Source: CAYMUC01 sp964393535 (GTDB lineage: Bacteria > Actinomycetota > Acidimicrobiia > Acidimicrobiales > Ilumatobacteraceae). From it: a stretch of DNA of 18,200 nucleotides. The stretch spans positions 1 through 18,200 of the forward strand of contig CAYMUC010000061.1 in assembly GCA_964393535.1 (NCBI GenBank), read 5' to 3'. This document shows, piece after piece, positions 1-7,300 of the stretch (within the stretch, counting starts at the first letter, position 1; each line of letters begins with the position of its first letter). Position numbers and translations under genes: made by a program. The notes beneath the pieces are model-generated. The model made no database searches and had not been told where the DNA came from. It saw nothing but the letters and a program-made list of their open reading frames with translations.

Positions 1-402
1 CCTTTACACCCGTTCGAAAGCCTGGCCGCCGAAACCTCGGCACTGGCACTACCGGCACTGGCCATCGTGGCGTGGGGTGCCACCCATGCCGACAGCGTGG
101 TGCGCACCGCCTCGGGTGTGCAATGGGTGCTGGTCCTGGGCAGTGGGGCCATCACCGTGGTGCCACTGCTGTTGTTCGCCGGGGCAGCCCACAGGGTGCC
201 GCTCACCATGCTGGGACCACTGCAGTTCATGGTGCCCACGATCAACTTCCTGCTCGGGTGGGTGGTCTACGACGAGGATCTACCCGTGAGCCGCTTCGTG
301 GGATTTGCCCTGGTGTGGTGTGGGCTGGCCGTCGTTGGCATCGATTCGGTCCGACGGCGCCAACGGGAACGCCGACCCCTCCCCGTGGGGGTGGCATCGT
401 GA
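1..402 (+). CDS. RarD/EamA-family transporter, C-terminal part (5' end outside window)
   Basis: An open frame enters from the left edge and ends with TGA at 400-402, giving the last 133 residues. Hydrophobic segments alternate with short polar loops: the stretch after LALPALAIVAW, VLVLGSGAITVVPLLLFAGAA, LGPLQFMVPTINFLLGWVVY and FVGFALVWCGLAVVGI. The LGPLQF.VPT..FLLG.....E pattern near the C-terminus matches RarD-type members of the drug/metabolite transporter (EamA) superfamily, which usually have 10 membrane helices and about 300 residues. A basic tail (RRRQRERR) would lie in the cytoplasm. Substrate cannot be told. The family name RarD (chloramphenicol-sensitive protein) does not establish a function here. 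The downstream lipoprotein starts within this stop codon, so the two are probably co-transcribed. Confidence 0.8.
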   Translation, partial: PLHPFESLAAETSALALPALAIVAWGATHADSVVRTASGVQWVLVLGSGAITVVPLLLFAGAAHRVPLTMLGPLQFMVPTINFLLGWVVYDEDLPVSRFVGFALVWCGLAVVGIDSVRRRQRERRPLPVGVAS

Positions 403-725
403 GGCGACCGGCGAGACGAGTGGGACTGGTCCTGGCGTCGCTGACGGCACTGGTGGGACTGGCGGGGTGCGGCACCGATGCGGGGGATTTCGTTCGCGAA
501 GGCGAGAAGTTCCTCGAGAGCGACGAGATGGCCAGGGCGGCGGGGTACCGCCTCGTGGGAGCGAGGTGCGAGCCACCGGATTCGGTTGCCCTGGGCACGC
601 TCTACCGATGCACCGCCACCGACGAGCGTGGCTACAGCTGGCTGTTCGACCTCGAGATCACTGGTGACCGTGAGTTGACGGTCCAGGACGTGTACCCGGC
701 GCCCGGGAGCACCTGGAACGACTGA
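399..725 (+). CDS. Small secreted lipoprotein, DUF4333-like
   Basis: This encodes 108 residues. The GTG start at 399 overlaps the transporter's TGA (GTGA), which favours translational coupling; longer readings of the frame would lie entirely inside the transporter gene. The N-terminus has a basic RRPARR segment, a hydrophobic core and a lipobox LAGC, so the mature protein would begin at the lipid-modified cysteine and sit on the outer face of the membrane. The mature domain has a Cys pair (ARCEPP ... YRCTATDERGYSW) followed by a beta-type LFDLEITGD segment. This resembles the small DUF4333-type domain (C-P-x-G-x-x-x-x-C-x) found in actinobacterial exported proteins, and the two cysteines could form a disulfide. 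That family assignment is from pattern memory and is moderate. Its function is unknown. It ends 3 bp from the end of the convergent TetR gene. Confidence 0.75.
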   Translation: MRRPARRVGLVLASLTALVGLAGCGTDAGDFVREGEKFLESDEMARAAGYRLVGARCEPPDSVALGTLYRCTATDERGYSWLFDLEITGDRELTVQDVYPAPGSTWND

Positions 726-728
726 GGG

Positions 729-1388
729 TCAACCGGCAGCACTCGACGTCTGCCGTACTGCCAACTGCCCTCGGAGAAACAACTTCAGCACCTCGGCAGC
801 CGCGCGATGCCGTGCCGGGTCGCCTGAGAGATGAGCGAATGTGGCCAGACCGGTGAGCACCAGACCCAACAGGTCCTCGAGCGCTCGCGGGTCGACATCG
901 GGACCGAGGTCGCCGTTGGCGGCGGCGTCTTGGGCGAGACGGCGCAACCAACCGGTTCGCCAGGCCTTCGACTCCGCCAGTCGCTCACGGAGTTCAGGGT
1001 GGCTGCGGATCTCGGCGGCCGAGGCCACGAAGAACGCCGACTGAGTGGGATCCTCCTTGTTCAGGGCAACGGCGTCGTCCAACAAGGCGCAGTAGCGGTC
1101 GACCAGGTCGTCGTGCTTCTCGATCGCCGAGTCGAACGACCGCTCGAAGCGTCCCTGCAACTCGAGGAAGACGGCGACGTACAGGTCGGCCTTGGACGCG
1201 AAGTAGTGGTAGATCGCGCCGGCGGTCACACCTGCGGCCTCGGCGATGGCCTTGTTGGTGGTGGCGTCGAATCCGTGTTCGGCAAACGTGCGACGTGCCC
1301 CTGCCAGCAACGCGGCGCGAGTGGCGGTGGAATCCACATCAGGGGGGCGCCCCAGTCGCCGCTGCGGTACACGTGCCGGTCGTGGCAT
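729..1388 (-). CDS. TetR/AcrR-family transcriptional regulator
   Basis: This encodes 219 residues. The N-terminal helix-turn-helix is clear: ALLAGARRTFAEHGFDATT, then AIAEAAGVTAGAIYHYFASKADLYVAVF, the classic TetR recognition-helix pattern (G-x-IYHYF-x-x-K-x-x-L). The rest is helical and variable, as expected for a ligand-binding and dimerisation domain. The ATG start overlaps the stop of the upstream crotonase by one base (TGATG), so it is the last gene of the acyl-CoA synthetase operon. Last-gene TetR regulators next to CoA-ester genes often repress their own operon and respond to an acyl-CoA or the free acid. That is family knowledge, and the ligand here is unknown. Candidate operators are in the intergenic regions near 4640, 6170 and 9770-9850. 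The basic leader (RVPQRRLGRPP) before the HTH is common in the family. Confidence 0.92.
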   Translation of the reverse strand: MPRPARVPQRRLGRPPDVDSTATRAALLAGARRTFAEHGFDATTNKAIAEAAGVTAGAIYHYFASKADLYVAVFLELQGRFERSFDSAIEKHDDLVDRYCALLDDAVALNKEDPTQSAFFVASAAEIRSHPELRERLAESKAWRTGWLRRLAQDAAANGDLGPDVDPRALEDLLGLVLTGLATFAHLSGDPARHRAAAEVLKLFLRGQLAVRQTSSAAG

Positions 1389-2227
1389 CAGCGTTTCCCC
1401 GCCTCACCCGGATCGACAGGAATGCCGAAGCGCACCCGATTGTGGGCGTGTGCGAGGTGCTGCAGCGAAAACGCGGACCTCAGAGCGGTCCATTGCCCCT
1501 GCGCTTCGAGGGCCTGGTTGACACTCTCCTTCGCCAGTTTCAAGGCGAAGGACGGCTTGGTGGCGATCCGGCGGGCGAGACTCATGATCGCCTCGCGCAG
1601 GTCGGCGGCCGGCACCACCCGGTTCACCATGCCCAAGGCACGGGCCTCGTCTGCACTGAACCAGTCACCGCTGAACAGCAACTCCTTGGCCATGCGAGGT
1701 CCCAACTCCCACGGGTGAGCGAAGTACTCCACCCCGTTCACACCTAGGCCCACTACCGGATCACTGAACTGAGCGTCGTCGGCGGCGTAGATCACATCGG
1801 CGATCCACAACAGCATCAGTCCACCAGCGATCGTCTTGCCCTGAGCAGCGGCCAGAACAGGCTTGGAGAGATTGCGCCACCGCCAGCACATCTCCAGGTA
1901 CATCTCTTGTTCCCAGGCCATGGAACCCTCCTGCCCGGGACGCTCGAAACCACCGTTGGCGAACACCGTATCGAAGGCGTCCTGTGGTTCGCGATCCCGA
2001 AGGTCGTGGCCACTGCAGAAGTGAGGGCCATCGGCCTGCAGCACGATCACTTTCACATCGGTGCGGCGGGCGGCGTCGTCGAAGCAGGCGTTCAACTCGT
2101 AGGTCATGCGCTTGTTCTGGGCATTGCGGGCTTCAGGTCTGTCGAGCGTCACGACGGCGATGCCGTGCTCGCCGGCGTCGACCACCTCGTACCGCAACGT
2201 GGAGAGCGCCTCGAGGTCGATGGTCAC
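1388..2227 (-). CDS. Crotonase-superfamily protein (enoyl-CoA hydratase/isomerase-like), both classical Glu positions lost
   Basis: This encodes 279 residues. The GTG start overlaps the previous gene's stop by 4 bp (GTGA), with a GGGGGAGG ribosome site 8 bases upstream. Crotonase-fold landmarks are present: RPEARNAQN (31-38), oxyanion-hole loop HFCSGHDL (69-76), second oxyanion segment KTIAGGLMLL (131-140) and the FSGDWFSADEARALGMVNRVVP helix region (about 185-206). By alignment with rat mitochondrial enoyl-CoA hydratase, the Glu144 position is Met138 and the Glu164 position is Val158, so neither catalytic glutamate is kept. The CoA-binding scaffold looks intact, so I infer a different reaction (isomerase, hydrolase, lyase or similar) rather than simple hydration. 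An aspartate in the first oxyanion loop (SGHD) and D156 beside the second lost Glu are possible substitutes. It follows an acyl-CoA synthetase and another crotonase in one operon and precedes the TetR gene. Confidence 0.9.
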   Translation of the reverse strand: MTIDLEALSTLRYEVVDAGEHGIAVVTLDRPEARNAQNKRMTYELNACFDDAARRTDVKVIVLQADGPHFCSGHDLRDREPQDAFDTVFANGGFERPGQEGSMAWEQEMYLEMCWRWRNLSKPVLAAAQGKTIAGGLMLLWIADVIYAADDAQFSDPVVGLGVNGVEYFAHPWELGPRMAKELLFSGDWFSADEARALGMVNRVVPAADLREAIMSLARRIATKPSFALKLAKESVNQALEAQGQWTALRSAFSLQHLAHAHNRVRFGIPVDPGEAGKR

Positions 2228-3078
2228 GACTGGTCCTCCCCCGTACGTTCAGCCGTGCGGTAATCGCCGAAGGCGCCGTCGCGTTCGGACAGTGCCGTGG
2301 TCACGCCCTGGCGAAGCCGGGCGAAGTACTCCCGCGAACTGCGCTGGTGGAAACCGAGCGCATTGAGGTCGGCGGTGGCTCGAAGGCCATCGCGCATCCC
2401 CATGATCTCCATACCTCGGTGCACCACCCGCTTGTTCAGTGCCTGCAGATCGGGCGGCACCTTCGCCACCCGTTCGGCGATGGCCAGCACCTCGGCATCC
2501 AGTCGGTCGAGAGGGAAACTGCGGTTGGCAAAGCCAGCCTCGACCGCCTCACGACCCGTCATCGAGTCGCCGGTCAGCATGGCCTCCATGGCGCGGCGCA
2601 TGCCCAACAACCAGACGTGCCAGGCCATGTCGGGTGAACTCATCGAGCGCACGGGCGGGTAGCCCACCTGGGCGTCGTCGGCCACGTACACGAGGTCGCA
2701 GGCCGCCGCCAGTTCACTACCGCCAGCCAGGCAGTAGCCGTGCACCTGGGCGATGATCGGCGTCGACAGGTCCATCATCTCGAACCAACCGGTGAGCACG
2801 TGTCTGGCCCACGCCCCATCGGCTGGGCTGATGGGCCACGGTGGCACCTCGGTGGGGTCCTGGGCGAGGTCGTAGCCGGCCGAGAAGTTGGTGCCGGCAC
2901 CACGCACGATCACGACTCTCACCTGTGCATCGGCATCAGCTCGTCGAAGGGCGTCGAACACCGCAGTACGGAGCGCGTGCGACAACGCATTGCGCTTTTG
3001 GGGGCGATTGAGCGTGAGCCGCCGCACATGAGGCGCCGGATCGTCCTCCAACACCAGATCGTTCTGAGCGTCAGCCAC
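2224..3078 (-). CDS. Enoyl-CoA hydratase/isomerase family protein (crotonase fold)
   Basis: This encodes 284 residues. It begins at GTG 3078, with a GGGGAG ribosome site about 8 bases upstream, and overlaps the acyl-CoA synthetase 3' end by 8 bp. Landmarks are NRPQKRNALSHAL (24-36), oxyanion loop NFSAGYDL (64-71) and GYCLAGGSELAAACD (114-128). The residue matching rat crotonase Glu144 is kept (Glu122). The Glu164 position reads YPP, giving Pro142, so one of the two classical acid/base residues is absent. Members with a single Glu include isomerases and other CoA-ester enzymes, so hydratase activity is uncertain. The C-terminal region is helical (REAVEAGFANRSFP and onward), as usual for the trimerisation domain. 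Two different crotonases in one operon suggest successive steps on one CoA-bound intermediate. Confidence 0.9.
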   Translation of the reverse strand: MADAQNDLVLEDDPAPHVRRLTLNRPQKRNALSHALRTAVFDALRRADADAQVRVVIVRGAGTNFSAGYDLAQDPTEVPPWPISPADGAWARHVLTGWFEMMDLSTPIIAQVHGYCLAGGSELAAACDLVYVADDAQVGYPPVRSMSSPDMAWHVWLLGMRRAMEAMLTGDSMTGREAVEAGFANRSFPLDRLDAEVLAIAERVAKVPPDLQALNKRVVHRGMEIMGMRDGLRATADLNALGFHQRSSREYFARLRQGVTTALSERDGAFGDYRTAERTGEDQS

Positions 3079-4615
3079 CCTGGCGACTCCCCTGCCAATA
3101 GGGCGCCCGCAACGCCCGTTTGTTCACCTTGCCCATGGCGTTGCGACCGACCGTGCTCACGATGTCCACCGTGCGAGGGCACTTGTACCCCGACAGGTGC
3201 TCGCGGCACAGGGCGATCAACTCCTCGGCGGTGGGTGCGTCGTGTTCGTCCACGGGCACCACCAAGGCCTTGACCGCCTCACCCATGTCGGGATCGGGCA
3301 CACCGATCACGGCGACATCGGCCACCTTGGGATGCGCGATCATCACCTGCTCGGCTTCGGCCGGGTAGATGTTCACCCCTCCCGACACGATCATGTCGCT
3401 GAAACGGTCGGTGAGATACACGAATCCGTCATGGTCCACGTAACCGATTTCACCGATGGTGAACACCCCAGGCCGAAGGTGTGCCTTGGCAGTCTTTTCC
3501 GGATCGCTGGGGTACACGATGCCGCGCCCGGTGGAGTCCTCGAAGTACAACTTGCCCTCCTGGCCCGGTGGCAACTCGTTGCCGTCGTCGTCCACGACGA
3601 TGGCCCGGGTGAAGGGGGGAAGGGTGCGGCCAACGCTCCCGGGGTGCGCCAACCACTCCTCGCTGCTGATGGAGCAGATGGTCCCCACCTCGGTGGCACC
3701 GTACGCGTCGGAGAGAATGGGCCCGAACCACCCGATCATGCGGTGCTTCACATCGATGGGACACGCTGCACCGGTGTGGGCGATGAGTTGCATGCTGGAC
3801 ACGTCGTAGCGTTCGCGCACCTCGTCGGGTAGCGCCAGCAGGCGAGTGAAGTGCGTGGGCACCATCACCGAGGACACCGTCCGGTACTGCTCGATGGCGG
3901 CCAGCACGGCCTCGGGATCGAACCGCCCCAACACCACCACGGGGACGCCGGCGGCCAGCACGCGCAGTCCGCTGAGCGGACCGGTGTGGTACATGGGGCC
4001 CACCACGAGATGGGTCCCCAACTGAGCGAAGCGGTTCGCCTTCAGTGCCTCGATGTGCTGAGCGATGTTCGACCCACCAGCGAACATGGTGGGCGGGAGG
4101 TCCACACCCTTGGGCACGCCGGTGGTACCCGACGTGTACATGAGGTTGGGGCGCGGTGCCAGGTCGGTGGGCGGGGCCTGGGTGGAGGACTCGGCCAGCC
4201 ACTGCTCCCAGGCGATCACGCCCTCGGTGGGAGGACAACGCCAGGCGATCACCGTGTCGACCCCCGCCGAACGGGCGGCCTCGACCCCTCGATCGAGATT
4301 CTCGGGACCCACCATCAGCACCGAGGTCTTCGAGTCGGACAAGATGTACGCCACTTCCTCAGCGGTGAGGTGGAAGTTCACCGGCACCGTGGAGCACCCT
4401 GCATACAGACCGCCAAGGTGTGCGATGGCGGTTTCGGCGGCGTTCTCGGCGAACACCGAGATGCGTCGCGGTTCGGGTAACGGCATCGCCAACAGAGCGT
4501 TGGTGGCGCGATCCAGCAACTCGTTCAACTCGGCCCATCGCAACTCCACACGACCGTCTCGCAACGCGATCTCGTCGGGGCGTTCCTGCGCTCGCTCGCT
4601 GATCACCAGTGCCAT
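3071..4615 (-). CDS. AMP-forming acyl-CoA synthetase (ANL superfamily)
   Basis: This encodes 514 residues. I chose ATG 4615 (MALVISERAQ) because a GAGGAG ribosome site lies 5 bases upstream; an upstream in-frame ATG at 4678 would add 21 residues unlike the family. The enzyme would join a carboxylic acid to CoA through an acyl-adenylate. Motifs are the P-loop MYTSGTTGVPKG (159-170), YGATE (305-309), YLTDRFSDMIVSGGVNIYPAEAE (about 400-422) and the C-terminal catalytic lysine in MGKVNKR (Lys496). The normally invariant ribose-binding Asp in TGD is Glu389 (FTIGEIGYVD), a conservative change. Length is typical of medium-chain or aromatic acid ligases, but the substrate cannot be read from sequence. 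It is first in the operon with two crotonases and TetR, downstream of the importer terminator, which suggests it activates the imported compound. Confidence 0.92.
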   Translation of the reverse strand: MALVISERAQERPDEIALRDGRVELRWAELNELLDRATNALLAMPLPEPRRISVFAENAAETAIAHLGGLYAGCSTVPVNFHLTAEEVAYILSDSKTSVLMVGPENLDRGVEAARSAGVDTVIAWRCPPTEGVIAWEQWLAESSTQAPPTDLAPRPNLMYTSGTTGVPKGVDLPPTMFAGGSNIAQHIEALKANRFAQLGTHLVVGPMYHTGPLSGLRVLAAGVPVVVLGRFDPEAVLAAIEQYRTVSSVMVPTHFTRLLALPDEVRERYDVSSMQLIAHTGAACPIDVKHRMIGWFGPILSDAYGATEVGTICSISSEEWLAHPGSVGRTLPPFTRAIVVDDDGNELPPGQEGKLYFEDSTGRGIVYPSDPEKTAKAHLRPGVFTIGEIGYVDHDGFVYLTDRFSDMIVSGGVNIYPAEAEQVMIAHPKVADVAVIGVPDPDMGEAVKALVVPVDEHDAPTAEELIALCREHLSGYKCPRTVDIVSTVGRNAMGKVNKRALRAPYWQGSRQGG

Positions 4616-4639
4616 GCATGCTCCTCGCTCGTCGCCACG

Positions 4640-4645
4640 AATGTA
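4640..4645 (-). promoter_or_regulatory. Candidate -10 element for the acyl-CoA synthetase operon
   Basis: Read on the minus strand this hexamer is TACATT, fitting the actinobacterial TANNNT -10 consensus. Transcription would begin about 7 bases further on, leaving a short leader of about 18 bases that contains the GAGGAG ribosome site. No convincing -35 is visible. Just upstream on the same strand is GTGACACTCG (4647-4656), of which 9 of 10 bases recur before the acyl-CoA dehydrogenase (GTGACATTCG at 9753-9762). This is by inspection only. Confidence 0.3.
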
Positions 4646-4682
4646 CCGAGTGTCACAGGGCGCATCCGAGGCGCACACGCGG

Positions 4683-4710
4683 CTCGGGCCGCCCCGAAGG
4701 GCGGCCCGAG
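4683..4710 (-). terminator. UUCG-capped hairpin terminator after the LivK-like gene
   Basis: A perfect 12-bp inverted repeat (CTCGGGCCGCCC, then GGGCGGCCCGAG) flanks four bases. On the minus-strand transcript the loop is UUCG closed by a C-G pair, the exceptionally stable C(UUCG)G tetraloop. It begins 27 bases after the binding-protein stop codon and lies before the acyl-CoA synthetase promoter region. No U-run follows, as is common for actinobacterial terminators. It could act as a full terminator, an attenuating partial one, or a 3'-end stabiliser for the binding-protein mRNA. Confidence 0.75.
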
Positions 4711-4737
4711 TTCACTTCGTGATGTGGTCGTGACGAC

Positions 4738-6138
4738 TCAGCGGCGATACACGCCGGTGGTGCCGTCGAAGTTGTAGACCTCGCTCGCGTCCACGAAGCC
4801 GCCCGCCTCGACCGACCACTGCTGCATCTGCAGACCCTCGGCGACATAACCGTCGTCGGGACCCATGACTGCCCGCAAGCCGTCGCGGTACAGGCTCGGC
4901 ACGTAGTCGATGTTGCGCACTGCGTTGATGATGCACTCCTGGCTCACGAAGCCGCAGGTCTCAGCGGCCTGCTCCACCACGTGGTGGGTGAGTTCGGCAG
5001 CGATCCAGCCCGCCACTGCGATACCGCCCGGGTTCGCCTCAGAACCGGTGGCGGCGAACGCCTCGAGGTACGCCTTCACGGCGGCATCGTTGGCCTGGTT
5101 GTCGGGATTGTTCACGTCCTTGAGGTTCGCCGAGGTGTACACGCCGTCGGCTGCCGGCCCAGGGGGCATGAAGAACACCGGGTTGGCGCACGTGGCAGTG
5201 ATGTAGGTGAGCGGTGTGAAGTCGGGGTTGGCTGCCTTGGCGTTGCCTTCCTCGATCATGTAGCCGATGCACTGCGCACCCAGCGGCACCGACAAGATGA
5301 TGTCGGGATCAGCGGCGACCAGGTTGGTCATCTGGCCCGAGGGCGCCCCCGAGTCAGCAGCGTCGAGCTTCTCCTCGGCGACCAACTCGAAGCCGTACTC
5401 ACCGGCCAACGCCTTGAACGCCGTGGCGTAGGACTGTCCGAACTCGTTGTTCACGTAGAACAGACCAGCGGTACCCCCGTCGGGGAACTGGGTCTTGGCG
5501 AACTCGAGCCAGCCACGGGCTTCCACCTCGTACACGATCAGTGCACCGCTGGACCACGGGTACTCGTCGATGGCACCCCAGTCGGGGGCGCCAGTGGCGG
5601 CCCACAGATGCGGGATGCACTGGGCGTTGAGGTCTTCCTGCACAGCAGCGTTGCCGGGTGAACCGATGACGCCCGAGATGACGTGTGCGCCATCGGACTC
5701 GATGAGTTCCTCGACGTTGGTGACCGCCAGATTGGCCAGGTACTGGTCATCCTTGATGACGGCCTTGTACTGCTGGCCGTTCACGCCGCCCTGGCTGTTG
5801 ATGTAGTCGAAGTAGGCCTGGAAGCCGGCGCCGTAGGGCGCAAACAGCACGGCCGGTCCCCCCGACAACGGAATGGAGGTACCGATCACGATGTCACCCT
5901 CGATGGGTGCTGCAGCTGCATCGGGATCCTCGCAGTCGTCGAGGTTGACCACGTACCCGGTGGGCGCAGGAGCCGCAGTGGTGTCGGGTGCGGCCGTGGT
6001 GTCGCTGGGCGCGGCCGTGGTGGCCGGTGCCGTGGTGGGTGCGGCCGTCGTGGGTGTCGAGTCCCCGTCGTCGTTACCGCAGGCGGCGCCCAACAGGGCT
6101 CCTGCGGCCGCTACGGCCAGCCATCGCTTGCTACGCAT
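4738..6138 (-). CDS. ABC transporter substrate-binding lipoprotein, branched-chain amino acid type (LivK-like)
   Basis: This encodes 466 residues. I chose ATG 6138 (MRSKRWLAVAAAG) because it gives a clean signal peptide and has AAGGGGGA 5 bases upstream; the in-frame ATG at 6228 would run into the permease gene. The signal has basic RSKR, a hydrophobic core and a lipobox-like LLGAAC with the lipid cysteine at residue 20 (Gly at -3 is unusual). Residues 27-60 are a low-complexity Thr/Ala/Pro linker (TTAAPTT-like repeats). The type I periplasmic-binding fold follows from about residue 80: GDIVIGTSIPLSGG, then YFDYINSQGGVNG, typical of Peripla_BP_6. Six further cysteines in the mature protein could form disulfides. 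It is the last gene of the importer operon, 64 bp after the permease and followed by a strong hairpin, which would allow separate mRNA stability. The ligand is unknown: the family binds amino acids, amides, urea and aromatic or other organic acids. Confidence 0.92.
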   Translation of the reverse strand: MRSKRWLAVAAAGALLGAACGNDDGDSTPTTAAPTTAPATTAAPSDTTAAPDTTAAPAPTGYVVNLDDCEDPDAAAAPIEGDIVIGTSIPLSGGPAVLFAPYGAGFQAYFDYINSQGGVNGQQYKAVIKDDQYLANLAVTNVEELIESDGAHVISGVIGSPGNAAVQEDLNAQCIPHLWAATGAPDWGAIDEYPWSSGALIVYEVEARGWLEFAKTQFPDGGTAGLFYVNNEFGQSYATAFKALAGEYGFELVAEEKLDAADSGAPSGQMTNLVAADPDIILSVPLGAQCIGYMIEEGNAKAANPDFTPLTYITATCANPVFFMPPGPAADGVYTSANLKDVNNPDNQANDAAVKAYLEAFAATGSEANPGGIAVAGWIAAELTHHVVEQAAETCGFVSQECIINAVRNIDYVPSLYRDGLRAVMGPDDGYVAEGLQMQQWSVEAGGFVDASEVYNFDGTTGVYRR

Positions 6139-6167
6139 TTCTGTCCCCCTTGAGGTGGAGTGTTGAG

Positions 6168-6186
6168 GTCCTGACACTGTCCTGAC
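6168..6186. repeat. Two 8-bp direct repeats (GTCCTGAC) 11 bp apart
   Basis: GTCCTGAC occurs at 6168-6175 and again at 6179-6186, separated by ACT. The 11-bp period is about one helical turn, so both copies face the same side of the DNA. It lies in the only real gap inside the importer operon, between the LivM-like stop and the LivK-like start. It could be an operator, an RNA-level element, or chance. There is no TANNNT -10 on the minus strand in this gap, so a separate livK promoter is not supported. Confidence 0.3.
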
Positions 6187-6202
6187 TGATCGGATCATGG
6201 GT

Positions 6203-7300
6203 TCACGACTGCGGTTCGGGTGATCCACTCCCGGGTTCCGCAGCGATCACGGTACCGCCCGTTGGTGCTCGTGGCGTGGGCACCTTGGGCAACACCCGCA
6301 GCACTTTGGCCTTGATCTGTCGACTGAGGCCCACGAGGCCGCCCGACGCCACGAACATCACGATGATGAGCAGAGCGCCAAAGGCCACACCGCCGATGCC
6401 GTCGATACCGCGATCCTCGCCGAACGACTTTGCGTTGTCCCGCAGGTACACGAACACGAAGGCCCCCACGAAGGGCCCCCATGTGGAGGCGATTCCCCCG
6501 ATGACCATGGCCACGAGGAACTCGATGGAGAGCACCAACGTGAACAAGGTGGGGTCGGCGAGGGTGAGCTTCAGGGTGAACAGACTGCCGGCGAGACCCG
6601 CCATGGCGGCGGAGATGCCGAACACGACTGTCTTCACGACAGCGCGGTTGACACCCATGACGGCCGCTGCGGTTTCGTTGTCGCGCACGGCGACCATGGC
6701 TCGGCCGATGCGACTACGCAGGAGGTTGCTCGCCACGACCGCCACCACGATCAGCATGAACAGCGACAGCCAGAACATCCATTTGTCGGTGTCCTTACGG
6801 CCTTCGAACGGCGTCCAGTCGGGCGGTAGGTAGCGGACGCTCTTGATTCCAAGGGGCCCACCCGTGAGCGAGGTGTAGCGGTTGAGCAGGTTGGGGAACG
6901 CCACTCCCAGGGCCAGGGTGACCAACGCCAGGTACAACCCCTTCAGTCGCAGAGCGGGAATGCCCACGATCACTCCCACGACGAAGCACACCACGATGGC
7001 TGGTAGGAAGGTCCAACCCGGCGTCCAGTCGTAGGTCTTCACCAGGATGGCCGTGGTGTAGGCGCCGATGCCGAAGAACGCCGAGTGACCGATGGAGATC
7101 TGGCCGGTGAAGCCCACCAGCAGGTTCAGGCCGGTGACGGCGATGGCGATGATGAACACGTCGGTGAGCTTGCCCAGACCTGAATCGCTCCAGGTGAGGC
7201 CCGCTCGGACCAGAAAGGCACCGACGAGGGCGAAACCCAGCACTTGCAGAGCGCGATGCTGCGACGAACCACGCTCGATCGACACGGGAAAGCGGGCCAT
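6203..7300 (-). CDS. Branched-chain amino acid-type ABC permease (LivM-like)
   Basis: This encodes 365 residues from ATG 7300, which overlaps the LivH-like stop by one base (TGATG). A GTG one codon upstream at 7303 is equally possible, and GGAG lies 5-8 bases before both. The hallmark GFTGQISIGHSAFFGIGAYT is at 63-82. Several hydrophobic segments follow (VVCFVVGVIVGIPALRL, LALVTLALGVAFPNLL, LFMLIVVAVVASNLL, and others), consistent with the 8-10 helices of this family. The cytoplasmic coupling region RIGRAMVAVRDNETAAAVMG (around 205-225) is typical of the ATPase contact. Together with the LivH-like protein it forms the membrane channel of the importer. The last ~30 residues are a hydrophilic Pro/Gly/Ala-rich tail without a recognised role. 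Confidence 0.93.
   Translation of the reverse strand: MARFPVSIERGSSQHRALQVLGFALVGAFLVRAGLTWSDSGLGKLTDVFIIAIAVTGLNLLVGFTGQISIGHSAFFGIGAYTTAILVKTYDWTPGWTFLPAIVVCFVVGVIVGIPALRLKGLYLALVTLALGVAFPNLLNRYTSLTGGPLGIKSVRYLPPDWTPFEGRKDTDKWMFWLSLFMLIVVAVVASNLLRSRIGRAMVAVRDNETAAAVMGVNRAVVKTVVFGISAAMAGLAGSLFTLKLTLADPTLFTLVLSIEFLVAMVIGGIASTWGPFVGAFVFVYLRDNAKSFGEDRGIDGIGGVAFGALLIIVMFVASGGLVGLSRQIKAKVLRVLPKVPTPRAPTGGTVIAAEPGSGSPEPQS

Noticed and set aside
695..707. CCCGG-CGC-CCGGG hairpin at the end of the lipoprotein gene as a terminator
   Set aside because: It has a five-base stem inside the coding region, with no U-run and no similar element for the convergent TetR gene.
831..1718. A 295-residue plus-strand open frame crossing the TetR and crotonase genes
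   Set aside because: It spans the boundary of two real minus-strand genes and has no coherent protein features.
4647..4657. TGTGACACT (minus strand) as a CRP/FNR-type site
   Set aside because: Only one half-site resembles TGTGA; the matching TCACA arm at the right distance is missing.
4616..4678. Longer start for the acyl-CoA synthetase at ATG 4678
   Set aside because: The family begins near MALVIS; GAGGAG lies 5 bases before ATG 4615, and the candidate -10 would fall inside the longer gene.
5973..6060. Repetitive GC-rich DNA considered as tandem repeats or CRISPR
   Set aside because: It encodes the Thr/Ala/Pro linker of the binding lipoprotein; units are irregular and in frame, with no spacers.
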